A DNA stretch of 64,000 nucleotides from Arachis hypogaea (taxonomy: Eukaryota > Streptophyta > Magnoliopsida > Fabales > Fabaceae). Each line of letters begins with the position of its first letter. Position 1 is the first letter of the stretch. Under the pieces are notes generated by a model, which ran no database searches, was not told where the DNA came from, and worked only from the letters and a program-made list of their open reading frames with translations. The translations under genes were made by a program, and so were the position numbers. The DNA is taken from the NCBI RefSeq assembly GCF_003086295.3, contig NC_092054.1:37889294-37953293 (forward strand), read 5' to 3'. Below, piece after piece: positions 1-10,556 of this stretch.

Positions 1-149
1 ATATTTTATTTTTACTCCTTTTTGTTTTATTAAGTTCCAAATACTTCAATAATTTACCCTATATATATGGTGGAGTGGACCAAGAGGTTCAGATGATAGG
101 GTTACAATATTTCTAAAAAACTTTAGGATTAGAATAATTTGATAACGAT
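1..149. other. Left flank, no gene seen
   Basis: AT-rich sequence with no coding signal. Its last three bases, GAT (147-149), are the left copy of the target-site duplication of the CACTA element that follows. Confidence 0.6.
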
Positions 150-167
150 CACTACTAGAAAACTAGT

Positions 168-430
168 TATTACAGACGGATATTTTTGACGGATTTTATT
201 CCACGGAAATACAGACGAAATTTCAGAGGGATTTTTTTGTCGAAAAACAAAAAAATGAATTAGCATAAATTACAGACGGAAAACAGAATCCGTCGATAAT
301 TTTGTCGGTAAAATTAATTTTTTTTGTAGAAAATGGTTACAGACTGAAAATCTGTCTGTAATTAAATAGACAAAACACTATATTTTATTAAAAATCCGTC
401 TGTAATTTAAAATATTCCGTCGAAAATATT
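168..430. repeat. Left subterminal repeat array of the CACTA element
   Basis: Repeated variants of TTACAGACGGA, AATCCGTC and GTCTGTAAT in both orientations. In this superfamily, subterminal arrays are the binding sites for the element's DNA-binding transposase protein. Confidence 0.85.
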
Positions 431-439
431 AAAATAAAG

Positions 440-785
440 ATTTGACCAAACGAGCTCTTCCTCATTTCCCGTGTCTCTTCCCCGCACCTCCACGCCCATC
501 CCCTCCAAATGCTCTATCGGTAGCGCGTCTCAGCCTTGCACCGCCGTCTTACCTTGCGCCGCCGTCGCACCGAACCTCCATTGCACTGAACTTCCATCGC
601 CACGAAACTCCGTCACACCCCTTCCCGACTCTTCTCTGTGTGTTGCTGATTCCCTTTCAAACCCTAATATGCATTTCTCTGCCACCGTCTTCGTCGCCTC
701 CGTCGCCTCCGTCCTCATCCTCTTCACCTTCTCCTGCGTTCACTCTTTCTACCTTCCCGGTGTCGCCCCTCGAGATTTTCAAATC
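440..785 (+). pseudogene. Captured TM9SF/nonaspanin 5' UTR and first exon
   Basis: The ATG at 669 opens 39 codons ending exactly at a GT donor (786-787). The peptide is a hydrophobic signal segment (FVASVASVLILF) followed by FYLPGVAPRDFQI. That is the conserved mature N-terminus of plant transmembrane-9 superfamily (nonaspanin/EMP70) proteins, polytopic membrane proteins of the endosome-Golgi system. The pyrimidine-rich, higher-GC stretch 440-668 looks like its 5' UTR. No following TM9SF exon is visible, so only the signal-peptide exon was carried. Its promoter-proximal position could give the element a transcription start. Identification rests on motif recognition. Confidence 0.72.
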
Positions 786-1425
786 GTACGTCTTCCATTT
801 TTCTATCTCTTTCTGAGATTCGCGTTCTCCTCTCTCTTATTCGAATTTATGCGCTACTTGTTTCATTAATTTCTTGATCAAAGCTATTCTCACAGAAATC
901 ATAAGTGCATTTCTCGCTCATGTGTTGCTTAGTTGATGTGTTTTTCTCTTCGATCTCGCCTCAGCCGTGCAGGTAACCCTAATCAGAAGGAGGTGCTGTG
1001 AGGTTTTTGTTGTATTTTGTTGATGTATTTTGTTGTTGTTATGAGATTTTTTCCAATTTTCATACAGTATGGATAATATTGTAGTAAAGAGTACTACTAC
1101 TTTGGGTTTTATATATATAATAATGCTTTTTCTGTCATTGAAACATGAAATAGTAGCAGCAGGAGATAACAATTACAATGATCCATACTTTTGTTTGAAT
1201 TTTGAAGAAATTTGATGGTGTATGCAGTAGCTGGGATTGATAAACCCTAGGATTGTGATTTAATTGGAGGTCAGTTTTTTCTTCTTCAAGCTCTTAATGA
1301 TTTACAATCATAGTTATTATTTGTTTATTTATTTATTGTTTGATTATTTCTGGATTTTTTTTTTAGAATTTTAAGATTTAGTAATTAATTCTTTTACTTC
1401 TTGTTCATTGTGGGTATGGGTGCAG

Positions 1426-1545
1426 TGGAGACGAGATGTTGTTTTCGCGGGCTATGAGGTCGCCATACAAAAGGATGTTTCTGCTGAAAAGATGATATTT
1501 GGTGTGGCTGAGATTGATCCTGAAAGAAAAGCAGAGCTAATCAAG
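1426..1545 (+). pseudogene. Unidentified captured exon (40 open codons)
   Basis: A TGCAG acceptor at 1421-1425 and an AAG|GT donor at 1545/1546 enclose exactly 40 codons without a stop. The peptide is charged and ends DVSAEKMIFGVAEIDPE followed by RKAELIK. Exon-like length, phase and composition suggest a real gene fragment like its neighbours in the element. I do not recognise the family. Confidence 0.45.
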
Positions 1546-1977
1546 GTTGAATGAATCTTTTTTATGTCACTTAAGCCTAACCTAACACTTTCACATGCTC
1601 TTAATTTATGTCTGAACATGCTTTTCATGAATATTTTTGTTGATGGTAGATGAGTTCATTGATAATAAGGTACTTGTGTATTTAACATACAGAATGAGTT
1701 ATTTTCCTATGAAGACTTTGAAAATATAGATCAATTTGATGCATTGAGTTAAGATTTTTTATGTCAACCTTGGTGTTAAGGACATTTTCTTTTCTGGCAT
1801 ACTAGTTATAAACTTATAATTAATAATAAATAAAATATTCTTTGAATGTTTTTCTATTTTAAATAGCTTTTTTCTTGCAGATGTTGTAAGGGATTAAATT
1901 AGATGGTAAATACTCAATGTTGCTAATTAATAATGCAAGTTGAATGTTTACATTTATTTCCCATTTATTATCTGCAG

Positions 1978-2346
1978 CTTGCATCATCTCTTGGTCCGCG
2001 CTTCTATTCTAACATTTTCAAACGCAAGCAAATATCAGAAACGGGCGCTCAACAAGTACTGGCCGCTTTCTTTAATTGGTTTTTATTTTCTTTTGGTTAC
2101 ATCAAGAGTAAAGTTAAAGCATATTTTTGATAGGTTTGTAAATATAAGATGTCTTTTATTCTCAACAATTTTGAACATTTTTTATCTAGAGTACAGGATA
2201 CATAAAGGAGTTTGAAACCTTTTTTTTTCTGTGGAACACTTGAAACCTTATGAGAACGAGCTAATAAAGTGATACTTTTGCAAATGCTACTGGATACACA
2301 AGCTGTTAAGACAATCCTTCTTGAAATTCCTTCCCTTGGTAGACAG
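1978..2346 (+). pseudogene. Captured VPS53 fragment, two exons
   Basis: The first exon, 1978-2055, follows a CTGCAG acceptor, encodes 26 codons including LASSLGPRFYSNIFK and QISETGAQQ, and ends at a GT donor. The second, 2284-2346, encodes 21 codons, MLLDTQAVKTILLEIPSLG then RQ, again ending at a GT donor. Joined in order these match the C-terminal half of plant VPS53, a subunit of the GARP/EARP tethering complex for endosome-to-Golgi traffic. The bases before the second exon are AA where an AG acceptor is expected, so normal splicing is probably broken. The original intron of about 230 bp is retained, showing capture of genomic DNA rather than cDNA. Confidence 0.75.
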
Positions 2347-2850
2347 GTGATCTAACTTCTGCAAATACTTTTTAGTCATCTTTCCTTCCCTTGGAGCTTA
2401 AATCTAGGGAATCTGAACTCCACATTTCAAGAGTTGGTGAATTTACTATGTTGCTGTTCCTTTTACCAGTAGCATTTAATTTTCTTTTCAGTTATAGTTT
2501 TTATATAGAAGATATTGATAATGAAATTTTCAAGTGAAAATTTTCACCATTTTTCATCCTTAAACATAATTAGAATGTTGCATCAATATTGATCTTCAGC
2601 CAGTCGTTTGGTGGCACTCTCCATCTCACTGGTAAGCTATTTTTTCCTTTTAGGTTCTATTAACTGGTGGTTCTTTTTCTCATATATGTTGTTATAGTCA
2701 GATTCTAATTGTCAGTTAGTGGAGTTAGTAAGTTAGTAAGTATAGAAACTTCAGTTATAGTATGGGTGCTTCCAATCTCCAGCTCAAGCTTATCAGTTAT
2801 TACTTCACTTGAGTTCTTACTTCTCAGATTGGGAGACAAAAGGAGAAAAA

Positions 2851-3003
2851 ATGAAGAAGATGGGGTTGGGAGTTCCTGCTCTTCCATTTACCTTTGTGGC
2901 TCACCTTCTAGCGGTGGCTGCTATTGTCATGGTCTTGCTTTAGAACATACACTTCAGAGGTGGCTTAGCTTGGGAAGCTACCAACAAAAATCTGATATTC
3001 AAT
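2851..3003 (+). pseudogene. Captured cytochrome b561 first exon with nonsense mutation
   Basis: Fifty-one codons from the ATG at 2851 to a GT donor at 3004. The peptide begins MKKMGLGVPALPFTFVAHLL and ends HFRGGLAWEATNKNLIFN. These are the first transmembrane helix and the conserved loop of plant transmembrane ascorbate ferrireductases (cytochrome b561, tonoplast electron transfer). Codon 31 is TAG (2941-2943). Family members have tryptophan nearby, so a TGG-to-TAG change is likely. No downstream exon with the heme-ligating histidines is seen. Confidence 0.78.
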
Positions 3004-4560
3004 GTATGTTTCTTGTTTCATCTTGCTCTTTACTCTCTATTTGCTATTATTTTTGGGACTATGATGCATTGATATATGGCTCTTCTTGATTCTTACTCTG
3101 TTTCATTTGGTCCTCTGTTGAATGAACCTTAACTGAATTTGGTGGATATATATATGAACCTTAACCATGGAACTGATATATCTTGGTTGATAAACATAGT
3201 TGTGTTGTTGCTGCTTTATTTTATTTTCTTTTTTTATTAAAAATGCGTTAAAGTAAGTTGTTATTTGTTAGTTCCAAGGGTGCATTCTAAGCACTACGGA
3301 AATGTAGATATTGTTTTAGAGTGAAAATAAGTAATTTAGGTATGTACATGCTTAGAATACTTATTAATATGTAATTTGGCCATATATACATATGCAAGTG
3401 CGATATATAAAAAAAAAAAAAGAAGTGTATATAAGAAGTGATATAAATAAAACAAGAGGCTCTTATAGGAAGGACAATAATTCTAAATTTGGAAATGAAG
3501 AAATGATCAAAAGCAGAGGAGATATAAGATAGCGTTGCCATTTGGAAGGAGGCAAGCTCAAATTGATATGTGTATGCTATGTTATTTTTTTAGCATGTTT
3601 ATGTTGTTTATAATTTTTTTCATACAGCAATGTTTGTAAATTCCTATTTTTTATATGAAAACTTGTCAATATCAGCCTCATGGCATTCAAGTTGAACGAA
3701 ATAAATTAAATAAGTATGATCATCCTCTATTGGGATGTATTATATATTAAACCAAAATTGGAGTTATCCACGAAAAATTACGGTAGAGCATAGCAGTTTA
3801 AAAATATCTTTGAGGTGGACTTAATTTTACTGAAAATGAGGTGTACATCATATATATATCAGTTCTATGGTTAAGGTTCATATATCTTGCCTTTAGTTTG
3901 AGTTCCATGGTTTCAGTGATTGATTGATTACCTTAAAGTTATTAGAGACTAATATTGTATATTTTGTGGACAGTTTACAATTTACACTTTACATATCTAC
4001 CACTATATTGGTTTCTCAGTTTCTTGCTTAGTATTTCATACTAGTATTTACTTCAATCTTGTAAAGTTTCACATTTTTTTTGTTTACTTTAACTATTTTA
4101 AAAAGGCTCTTTAAGTTTTATTTTTTTCTTTCTATCTTTTCTATTTATTATCGGGCCCCAACCCTCATAAACAAGGGTCCCAACAATTCATTGCTTGCAG
4201 GCTCCACATGCTTATCCTTCGATTCTTCGGTGTGAATTTCATATACTAATACATTCATGTGGTTTCAAATCAAATAATAAATGAGGCAAAGGGTACTCCT
4301 TAGTCCTTAAAGGCTTAAACTACTTTATTTAGATGCTTTTGTTATTTTTTTCTCCTACCATTACGTTGATGAATTAGTAACTAAACTGATTTGGGACTGG
4401 GTTTAATTTTTAATACGATATATAATATTACAGAAGTTGAAGTTACTAATCTATATTAAGCCCCTTATATATTGACTATTATTATATATAAATGTCAATA
4501 TATAACTGAATTTTCTATACTTACTGATAAGTTTCTATACTTGCGATTTTTCTCTTTTAG
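3004..4560. other. CACTA interior, intron-like DNA
   Basis: AT-rich, with no open frame resembling a known protein. Short exon-like patches bounded by AG and GT occur (for example after GCTTGCAG near 4192-4200), but none can be assigned. Confidence 0.5.
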
Positions 4561-4612
4561 TTAGTGGAGTTCCACCTGATGCATTCTGTGAAACTGGTCA
4601 GCTGTGAAGCAG
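4561..4612 (+). pseudogene. Captured plastid 4-alpha-glucanotransferase (DPE1-type) exon
   Basis: After a TTTTAG acceptor the exon encodes SGVPPDAFCETGQL and then TGA (4605-4607), followed by a GT donor at 4613. GVPPDAF.. TGQLW is a signature of family GH77 amylomaltase/disproportionating enzyme, which transfers maltodextrin units during plastid starch metabolism. The TGA sits where the family has the tryptophan of GQLWG, pointing to TGG-to-TGA decay. Only this short exon is recognisable. Confidence 0.7.
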
Positions 4613-5312
4613 GTTTGATCTTAATCCCAGGATAAATATTTTGCCATAAATTTACTAGTTGAACTTTTTGTTGTTGTTGAAGTTATGTGGCAATTTTAAC
4701 AACCATTCCCCATGATTATGTTATTTTTGTTCCTCTTCTCTTTCCATAACTCTTTAACCACCTATGACAATATCCTGATTGATTCTTTTTATAAACCTTT
4801 TTAAGAAAATCTCCCCATCTTCTCCACCGTTATATTGTAATAATTGCTAACATGTCATAGTACATTGTAAGGCCTCCTTTCTCATTTGGGTCTCTGATTT
4901 CTTATTTTTTAAAATTTTCATATTTTAATGAGAAGTCCTTTGTATGATTGGAATGCCATGGAAAAAGAAGGATACTCGTGGTGGATACACCGTGCACAGA
5001 ATTTATATGATGAATTTAGGATCGATCACTTATAAACCTTGTTCGCCTAGATTTTCACATTTTAAACTTTGGGGCTATTGAAATAAATTGGGAATTTCAA
5101 CCAGTAACTCTGAAGTTTGAAATGAGGGACAAGAATGGCCATTCTGTGTTATTGATCTGATCTGATTTCATTTGGTTATATTTGCAGCTCTGATTCCTTT
5201 GACGGAGTTTAGAGAGCAAGAGATTATGAAAAGGTTAATATAATGGAAGAGTGTAAAAACAATTATTTGTTCTTATTGAAGATTTTGTTGAGTCTACCAA
5301 AAAAATTTTTCC

Positions 5313-5664
5313 TTCTTTAACGGCACCATTGAAGTTGCCGAGGCCGGTGGTTTTCTTAGCATGGAATCTGTCTTCCTTGTTACTCTTGGAATTGCCCTCC
5401 TCATCCTCCTGGGGCTATGAATCCATGGTCAAATACAACACCTATCTAAGGTATTAACAATCTCTCTACTTTTTCAAAAGTAATCCAATATTAAATGGAT
5501 TGCTAACTTTAAGTTGATGATATGATAATAAGTTATCCTCCTTCACTTTTTCTTAATCCTATAACACATTGCTAGGCTTCTAAAATCTGTCCATGTCCTA
5601 TTTTTTGACACCAGAAACTGCACATGCTCAGTCCAATGCAAACAAATCAAAGAAGAAGAAGTAG
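5313..5664 (+). pseudogene. Captured TRAP-alpha (SSR-alpha) 3' exons
   Basis: The block 5313-5450 encodes FFNGTIEVAEAGGFLSMESV followed by a hydrophobic helix, then TGA (5418-5420), then IHGQIQHLSK up to a GT donor. This is the luminal end, transmembrane helix and start of the cytosolic tail of translocon-associated protein subunit alpha, which sits beside the Sec61 channel in the ER. The block 5608-5664 encodes a tail ending NKSKKKK and TAG, matching the lysine-rich C-terminus of the same protein. The TGA replaces the tryptophan normally found after the helix (GLWIHGQ). The middle exon with the acidic tail was not found. Confidence 0.75.
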
Positions 5665-6054
5665 ATGAACAAATACTTTCAAGTTTCAGCCACACAAGAG
5701 TCTACCATGGAGTGAAGAATCATGTAACTCAGATTAGATTAGAGAGTTTAAACTTTAAAGAGAGTATGAGAAAATAGTTTTAAAATTTAGGCTGAAAGCC
5801 CTGCTCTTCTCTGTTGTAGTTTAAAAGAAATTTTGGGGTATCTTTTTTATTGAGAAAGTGAGATATTGGATAATGGTGTTGAAAAATAACATCCAATTTT
5901 ATAGGTATCATGTAATGAATATTATGTTTATCTATGTGATTTTTGGCTTTCTTTTTTTCAATTTACAGTGTGTTTTATGGAGTAAATTTAGAAAACAAAT
6001 CTAAAATATTTATTTTGTAATTAGAAAAATAAAAAAAATTCTATTTTACTTTAC

Positions 6055-6425
6055 TGACGGATTTACAGACAGATTTTCTGTCTGTAGTTAGAGTGTGAGA
6101 TGATTTTTCAAAGTTTAAATTACAGACAGAAAATCTGTCGAAAAATCCGTCTATAATTACAGACAGAAAATTCGTCTGTAATTACAGACAGAAAATCCGA
6201 CTGAAAGTTCTTCGCTTTCGGGAAATGGATGGAGAATTTACAGAGGAAAAATTCGTCGGTAACTAGTAAAAATCCGTCGGTAATTTTCTGACGGAAAAAA
6301 TTTGTCGGTAAATAATTTCTGACGGGACTTTTACAGAGGGACAAAATCCATCGGTAATTTCGTCGGTAACCAAAAATCCGTCTGTAATAAAGACTAAATC
6401 TGTCTGTAAATCCGTTTGTATTAAT
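6055..6425. repeat. Right subterminal repeat array of the CACTA element
   Basis: Dense copies of AATCCGTCTGTAAT and ACAGACAGAAAAT variants, mirroring the left array. An open frame crossing this array on the minus strand is an artefact of the repeats. Confidence 0.85.
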
Positions 6426-6644
6426 CCATTTTCTAGTTGTGGATAAAGGGGTATAAAAAAATGAGGGAAACATTTGCAAGCAATTGCAACGTCTTAATCG
6501 CATGGATGAGCAGCATATTATTTTGCACATGTCATTCAAAATGAAAATATACTATTTTCTTATAAATTAAATATTATTATTGTTAATTTAAACAGTATTA
6601 TTATTATTATTGTTAATTTAAATAATAATACTGATCACTACAGT

Positions 6645-6645
<1 letters not shown>

Positions 6646-6707
<62 letters not shown>

Positions 6708-6730
6708 TATTATTATTATTATTATTATTA
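6646..6730. repeat. (AAT)n/(ATT)n compound microsatellite
   Basis: About 20 AAT units run directly into about 8 ATT units, forming a perfect AT-only inverted repeat immediately left of the foldback element. Confidence 0.95.
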
Positions 6731-7254
6731 AATGGTCGAATTAGTCTTTAGAAGATCATTCGTTCTGTAAGTTGATTTCGAAAGATTTTTTTAATCAATT
6801 TTGTCATTTAAATATTTTAAATTAGTCGTGTTAGTCCTTCCGTCACTTTATTTATTGATGGTATCAAAATTTGCTAATGTGATACGTGAAGTGACGCTCC
6901 AATACACACTTAGAAGTCTTAATTGACTATTAATATGATTAGTTTATGAAATTAGATCAAATCAAAATCTAATAATTGGGGGGAGAACTCGAGACATTAG
7001 AATTCCTCAATTTGAGGTTGATTTGATCTAATTTCATAAATTAATTATATTAATAGTCAATTAAATTAAAACTCTTAGATATGTGTTGGGGTGTCACCTA
7101 ATATGTCACATTAGCAAATTTTGACACATCAATAAACAAAGTAATGAAAGAACTAATTTAAAATCCTTAAAGGACGAATTTGAATAAAAGAAATCTTTTG
7201 AGCACTAATTTAGACAATCAACAATATTTTAGGGGCTAATTTGACTATTTACTC
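6731..7254. mobile_element. Foldback/MITE-like element with long inverted repeats
   Basis: Arms 6732-6965 and 7020-7254 are imperfect inverted copies. Each contains TGACTATTAAT.TGATTAGTTTATGAAATTAG-like sequence, a TTGCTAATGTGAC-type block and an outer end of the type AAATGGTCGAATTAGTC. The loop between them is about 55 bp. There is no coding capacity. It is bordered by ATT-rich DNA, so the target duplication cannot be fixed. Length and long arms suggest a Mutator-like MITE, but the superfamily is not certain. Confidence 0.75.
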
Positions 7255-8939
7255 TTATTATTATCCACCATTGTCCATTTCGTCACCAGGTGAGAAATCG
7301 ACAACTCCTTCATTTTGCATGCGATGTATTTCTCGTACTGTCTATTACCCATTTTGTGAGTACCATAAAAAAATTGGTGTGCATATCTATATATTTCGCT
7401 AGCGTAAATATAAAGTGAGAAATATTAAATATTATTTTTGAATTATGAAAATAAATTCTGAATTATTGAAATTAAATTTAGATACACATAGATGTAATAT
7501 TTATATTTTTACATAAAATAGGATTATGTGTGTAAATTTCACTAACTGTTAATTTTATTTTTTGTCGACTGGTATATGAAAAATATAATATTTTATCCTT
7601 AGTTTATCTTACCCTCATCTTCTTTCTTTTGAATATTTTTGAAGTACAATCAACCCTAACCATAATGTGCACAAATCTTTTGTTCCAATGTGTGGCGTCA
7701 ACAGTGAGGATAAAAGAATCGAAAACGTATAGAAGTGTCTTCCACCCTTAGATTTCACGGTCAGATCGTGGCCATTCTTGTGTTATGGAGATGATCTAAC
7801 AAAATTCGCATTTCAGTATTATTCCATTCGAATCTCCATACTCGAATTGTGTATAGATACGTTAATGCAGATGTAGCAGGGAATTTTATTATCGATGACT
7901 AGCTTAACGCTGAAAGTAATTTCTGTATTGTAGAGGACATGTAACAAATCTTGTGAAGATTTCATCTTCTGTAGAAATGGCGTAGTGTGTCCTTCAAGCA
8001 TAGGATAATAATTACAAATATAAAGAAAATTTACGTCATGTAATACTAACAAACCATTTTTCAATGTATGAGACTTTGTCATTGGCGGGAATGAAATTCT
8101 GCTTTTCCATTGCAGGCGAGATAACGAAAGTTTATTTGAATGGAGGCAGCATTGGAAAGCACGTGTAAAATGGTAGTTTTAAAAGCATTCGGTTGCGATT
8201 TTTTTTTATCAAAAATAAATTTTATTTTTAACTTTTCATCACGTAAAAATTTCAACTTCTTTCTAAAAAGAAATAGATTTTCAAATATCGAAAATACAAA
8301 AAAATATATTTTATTGGTTTATTTTAAAAATATATTTTAAGTATTTTAGAATCACAAAATATATTTTTATTAAGCATACGATTTTAGTTTTATAAATTTT
8401 TTAAATTAATAATTAATTTTTATACACTACTAATATGAAATAAATGACTATATTATTATGCAAATTTAAAAAATTTGGTATGCCAATATATATATATATA
8501 TATTAGTCGGTTTTTTTATGGCATTATATAACAGTAAGCAGAAAAATATAATAAATTCATTTTGTTGTTCATTCTTTAGATTTACTTCGAATGAATTAAT
8601 CATTTATTACAATTTTTGATATTAACATATTTTTCTAACAAAAAATTTATTAACAAAATAATAAATGAACAAATATTGAAGGTAAAAAAAATAAAAGTTT
8701 AAAATAAGAATCCAAAAATTTGTTATCAATATCTTTAAATTTTCACCGTATTATTTTAAATTTTATTATAGATACTTTCATGAATGATTGTCGATTTACA
8801 ACATCATTTCCATTGCAAAATTAAAAAAGTACACGTCAAAAAGTAAAGAAATTCAATAAATGCATGTTAATTCAGAAAATAAGAAAGGTAGTACTAAATA
8901 AAAGAAAGGAAACAACTAACACATATTTAAAAAATTTGA
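7255..8939. other. AT-rich intergenic DNA
   Basis: No gene recognised. It includes a short TA run at about 8488-8503 and long A/T stretches. Short open frames at 7819-8082 (minus) and 8140-8340 (plus) have low-complexity products without known motifs. Confidence 0.5.
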
Positions 8940-10228
8940 TGCAGATTTTTGAATATCCACAAACTAATCGGCAAGTGCAACAGGTCGTATCAAGTAATAT
9001 CTCAGGTGAGTAAGGATCGATCCCACAAGGATTGATGGACTGAGCAACAATGATCGACTAATCCACTTAGTCAAGTAAGCAGAAAGTGGTGTTTTGGTGT
9101 TCAAAAGCATTAAGCAGTTCAGAAAATAAGAAAGCAAACAACAAAAGTAGTGTGAAATATATGAGAGAAAACAGTTAAAGTTTTAGAGTTGTTTATTTGT
9201 TCAGATTAAGTTTTTTTACTAATTATTTTAATCATGCAAGATTCGTTTCACAGCAAACTGTAATTGACTAAACCCTAATGTCTTAGTGATTTAGTCTCGT
9301 CTAACCCAATTCAACTGCCAATGTCTTGATCACTTAATTTAGATTAGAGGGTTAAGAGCAAATCTAGTTTATGGCCACAGAAATCTTAATTACCCAAAGC
9401 TAAATGGATTATATGTCACGTATCCAGATTAGTTCAAGTAATTAGCAATTTAGGAGGAATTCGCTTTTAAGCTGTTCTTCAAGCAAGATAACTCTGTCGA
9501 GAATTACAAGAACACATGTAGAATAAGGATTATACTGTCGTTCTACCCGGATTCATAAAATGAAGAGCGAAAGCAATCCTTAAAACTGAATCAATACATT
9601 AATTAAAATAGAAAAGCAATAGTCTTAATCCATTGAAATAAACAGAGCTCCTAACCTTAACCGAGGAGGTTTAGTGGCTCATGAGTTACAGAGAAAATAA
9701 GGGTTCTGAAAAGTGAAACGGAAGTGAGAAGATCTCCCTAAAGGGTGAATCTTTTCCCTTTTATATCTAACCTAATTTGATTTGAAATTAAAATAAAATA
9801 ATAAATTCTAAACCTAAAAGATTTTGTTTGTAAATAAAAATTATAAAAATAAAAGATAAGATAATAACTAAGAGCTAAATCCACTAAAGATGCTCCTTTG
9901 AAGAGGTTGGATCCAGATTGAGTGGCACTAAACGCCAGGATTGGCGTTTAGCACCTAGAGAGGCAGAAACGCTTCTGATCTGTGCTGGGTACTGGCGCTA
10001 AACGACAAGCTGGCGTTTAACGCCCAAGGGGGTAACCTCAAATATTCTTCTTTTTGCTCAAAACTCTACCAAATTGATCCGAATTTCACCTGAAATCATA
10101 AAAATACCAGAAAAACTTAAAGTAGCATCCAAAGAGAATTTTAACACTAAAATATAATTAAACTAACTAAATTCTAACTAAATTTAACTAGAAAATAAGC
10201 ATAAAATGGGTATAAGATGTTCACGCAT
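8940..10228 (-). mobile_element. LTR of a gypsy-type element, minus orientation (probable solo LTR)
   Basis: Read on the minus strand it starts TGCGTGAACATC (from 10228) and ends AAAAATCTGCA (at 8940). Near its left end it has the sequence GGATCGATCCCACAAGG, which matches, inverted, the conserved 3' part of the Athila LTR at 44701-46236. Its interior has GGCGTTTAGC and TGGCGTTTAACGCC palindromes (about 9930-10020). Candidate target duplications TTTGA (8935-8939) and TTAGA (10229-10233) differ at one base. No second LTR or primer site is attached. Confidence 0.65.
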
Positions 10229-10556
10229 TAGATGTAAAGAGAAATGAACCCTAGAAGTCGGATCGGAGTATCTCCCAAAGCAAAGAGTATCTGGTATGCT
10301 CTCAAATCTTTTTTCTCTAGGCCCAGCTTATCAAAAGCTAGTTTAAACAAGATTTCCGCGGAGCTTCTCTGATTTACCAAGGTACTGTGGAGGTTTGCAT
10401 TGGTAAGTATCATTGTGATCACGACAGGGTCATCATGTCCAGGTACTACCCTTTGGGCGTCCTCTTTTGTAAAGGTGATAACGAGGAGGTCGGGCATCTC
10501 ATTTTTCTCATCGACCAGGTGGACTTCTTTTAAATGTCTCTTACGAGAATATTTTG
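10229..10556 (-). pseudogene. Ty3-gypsy (Tat-like) protease region, truncated
   Basis: Minus-strand reading gives RKRHLKEVHLVDEKNE, then MPDLLVITFTKEDAQRV.. HDDPVVITMIL, STLVNQRSSAEILF and LGDTPIRLLGF. This is the layout of the retropepsin domain of Tat/Ogre-like gypsy elements (family form LVDNGSSADILF). Here the catalytic DNGSS position reads NQRSS, so the aspartate is lost and the enzyme would be dead. The frame runs off at 10228 into the adjacent LTR and is cut upstream by the solo LTR at 10557. The upstream continuation ITEGFAGGGV is recognisable beyond 12189. Confidence 0.75.

Larger units (their letters stand above)
150..6441. mobile_element. Non-autonomous CACTA (En/Spm) transposon carrying captured host exons
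   Basis: The left end reads CACTACTAGAAAA (150-162). The right end, read on the minus strand, is CACAACTAGAAAA (6429-6441). Both are CACTA-type terminal inverted repeats. The element is flanked by GAT at 147-149 and 6442-6444, the 3-bp target duplication typical of this superfamily. Subterminal regions are packed with short repeats of the form TTACAGACGGA and its complement. No transposase similarity is visible inside, so mobility would need a transposase supplied in trans. The interior is exon-like, higher-GC patches separated by AT-rich intron-like DNA. These match pieces of several unrelated plant genes, all on the plus strand, each annotated below. The ends and target duplication are seen directly; gene capture is the inference that explains the contents. 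Confidence 0.92.

Noticed and set aside
442..869. Overlapping plus-strand open frames of 124 and 132 codons
   Set aside because: They cross the 5' UTR and donor site of the captured TM9SF exon. Only the frame opened by the ATG at 669 matches a known protein.
6120..6539. Minus-strand open frame of 139 codons
   Set aside because: Made by the subterminal repeats of the CACTA element; the repeating peptide has no family match.
7819..8340. Open frames of 87 (minus) and 66 (plus) codons
   Set aside because: No known motif and no splice or promoter context; they lie in AT-rich intergenic DNA.
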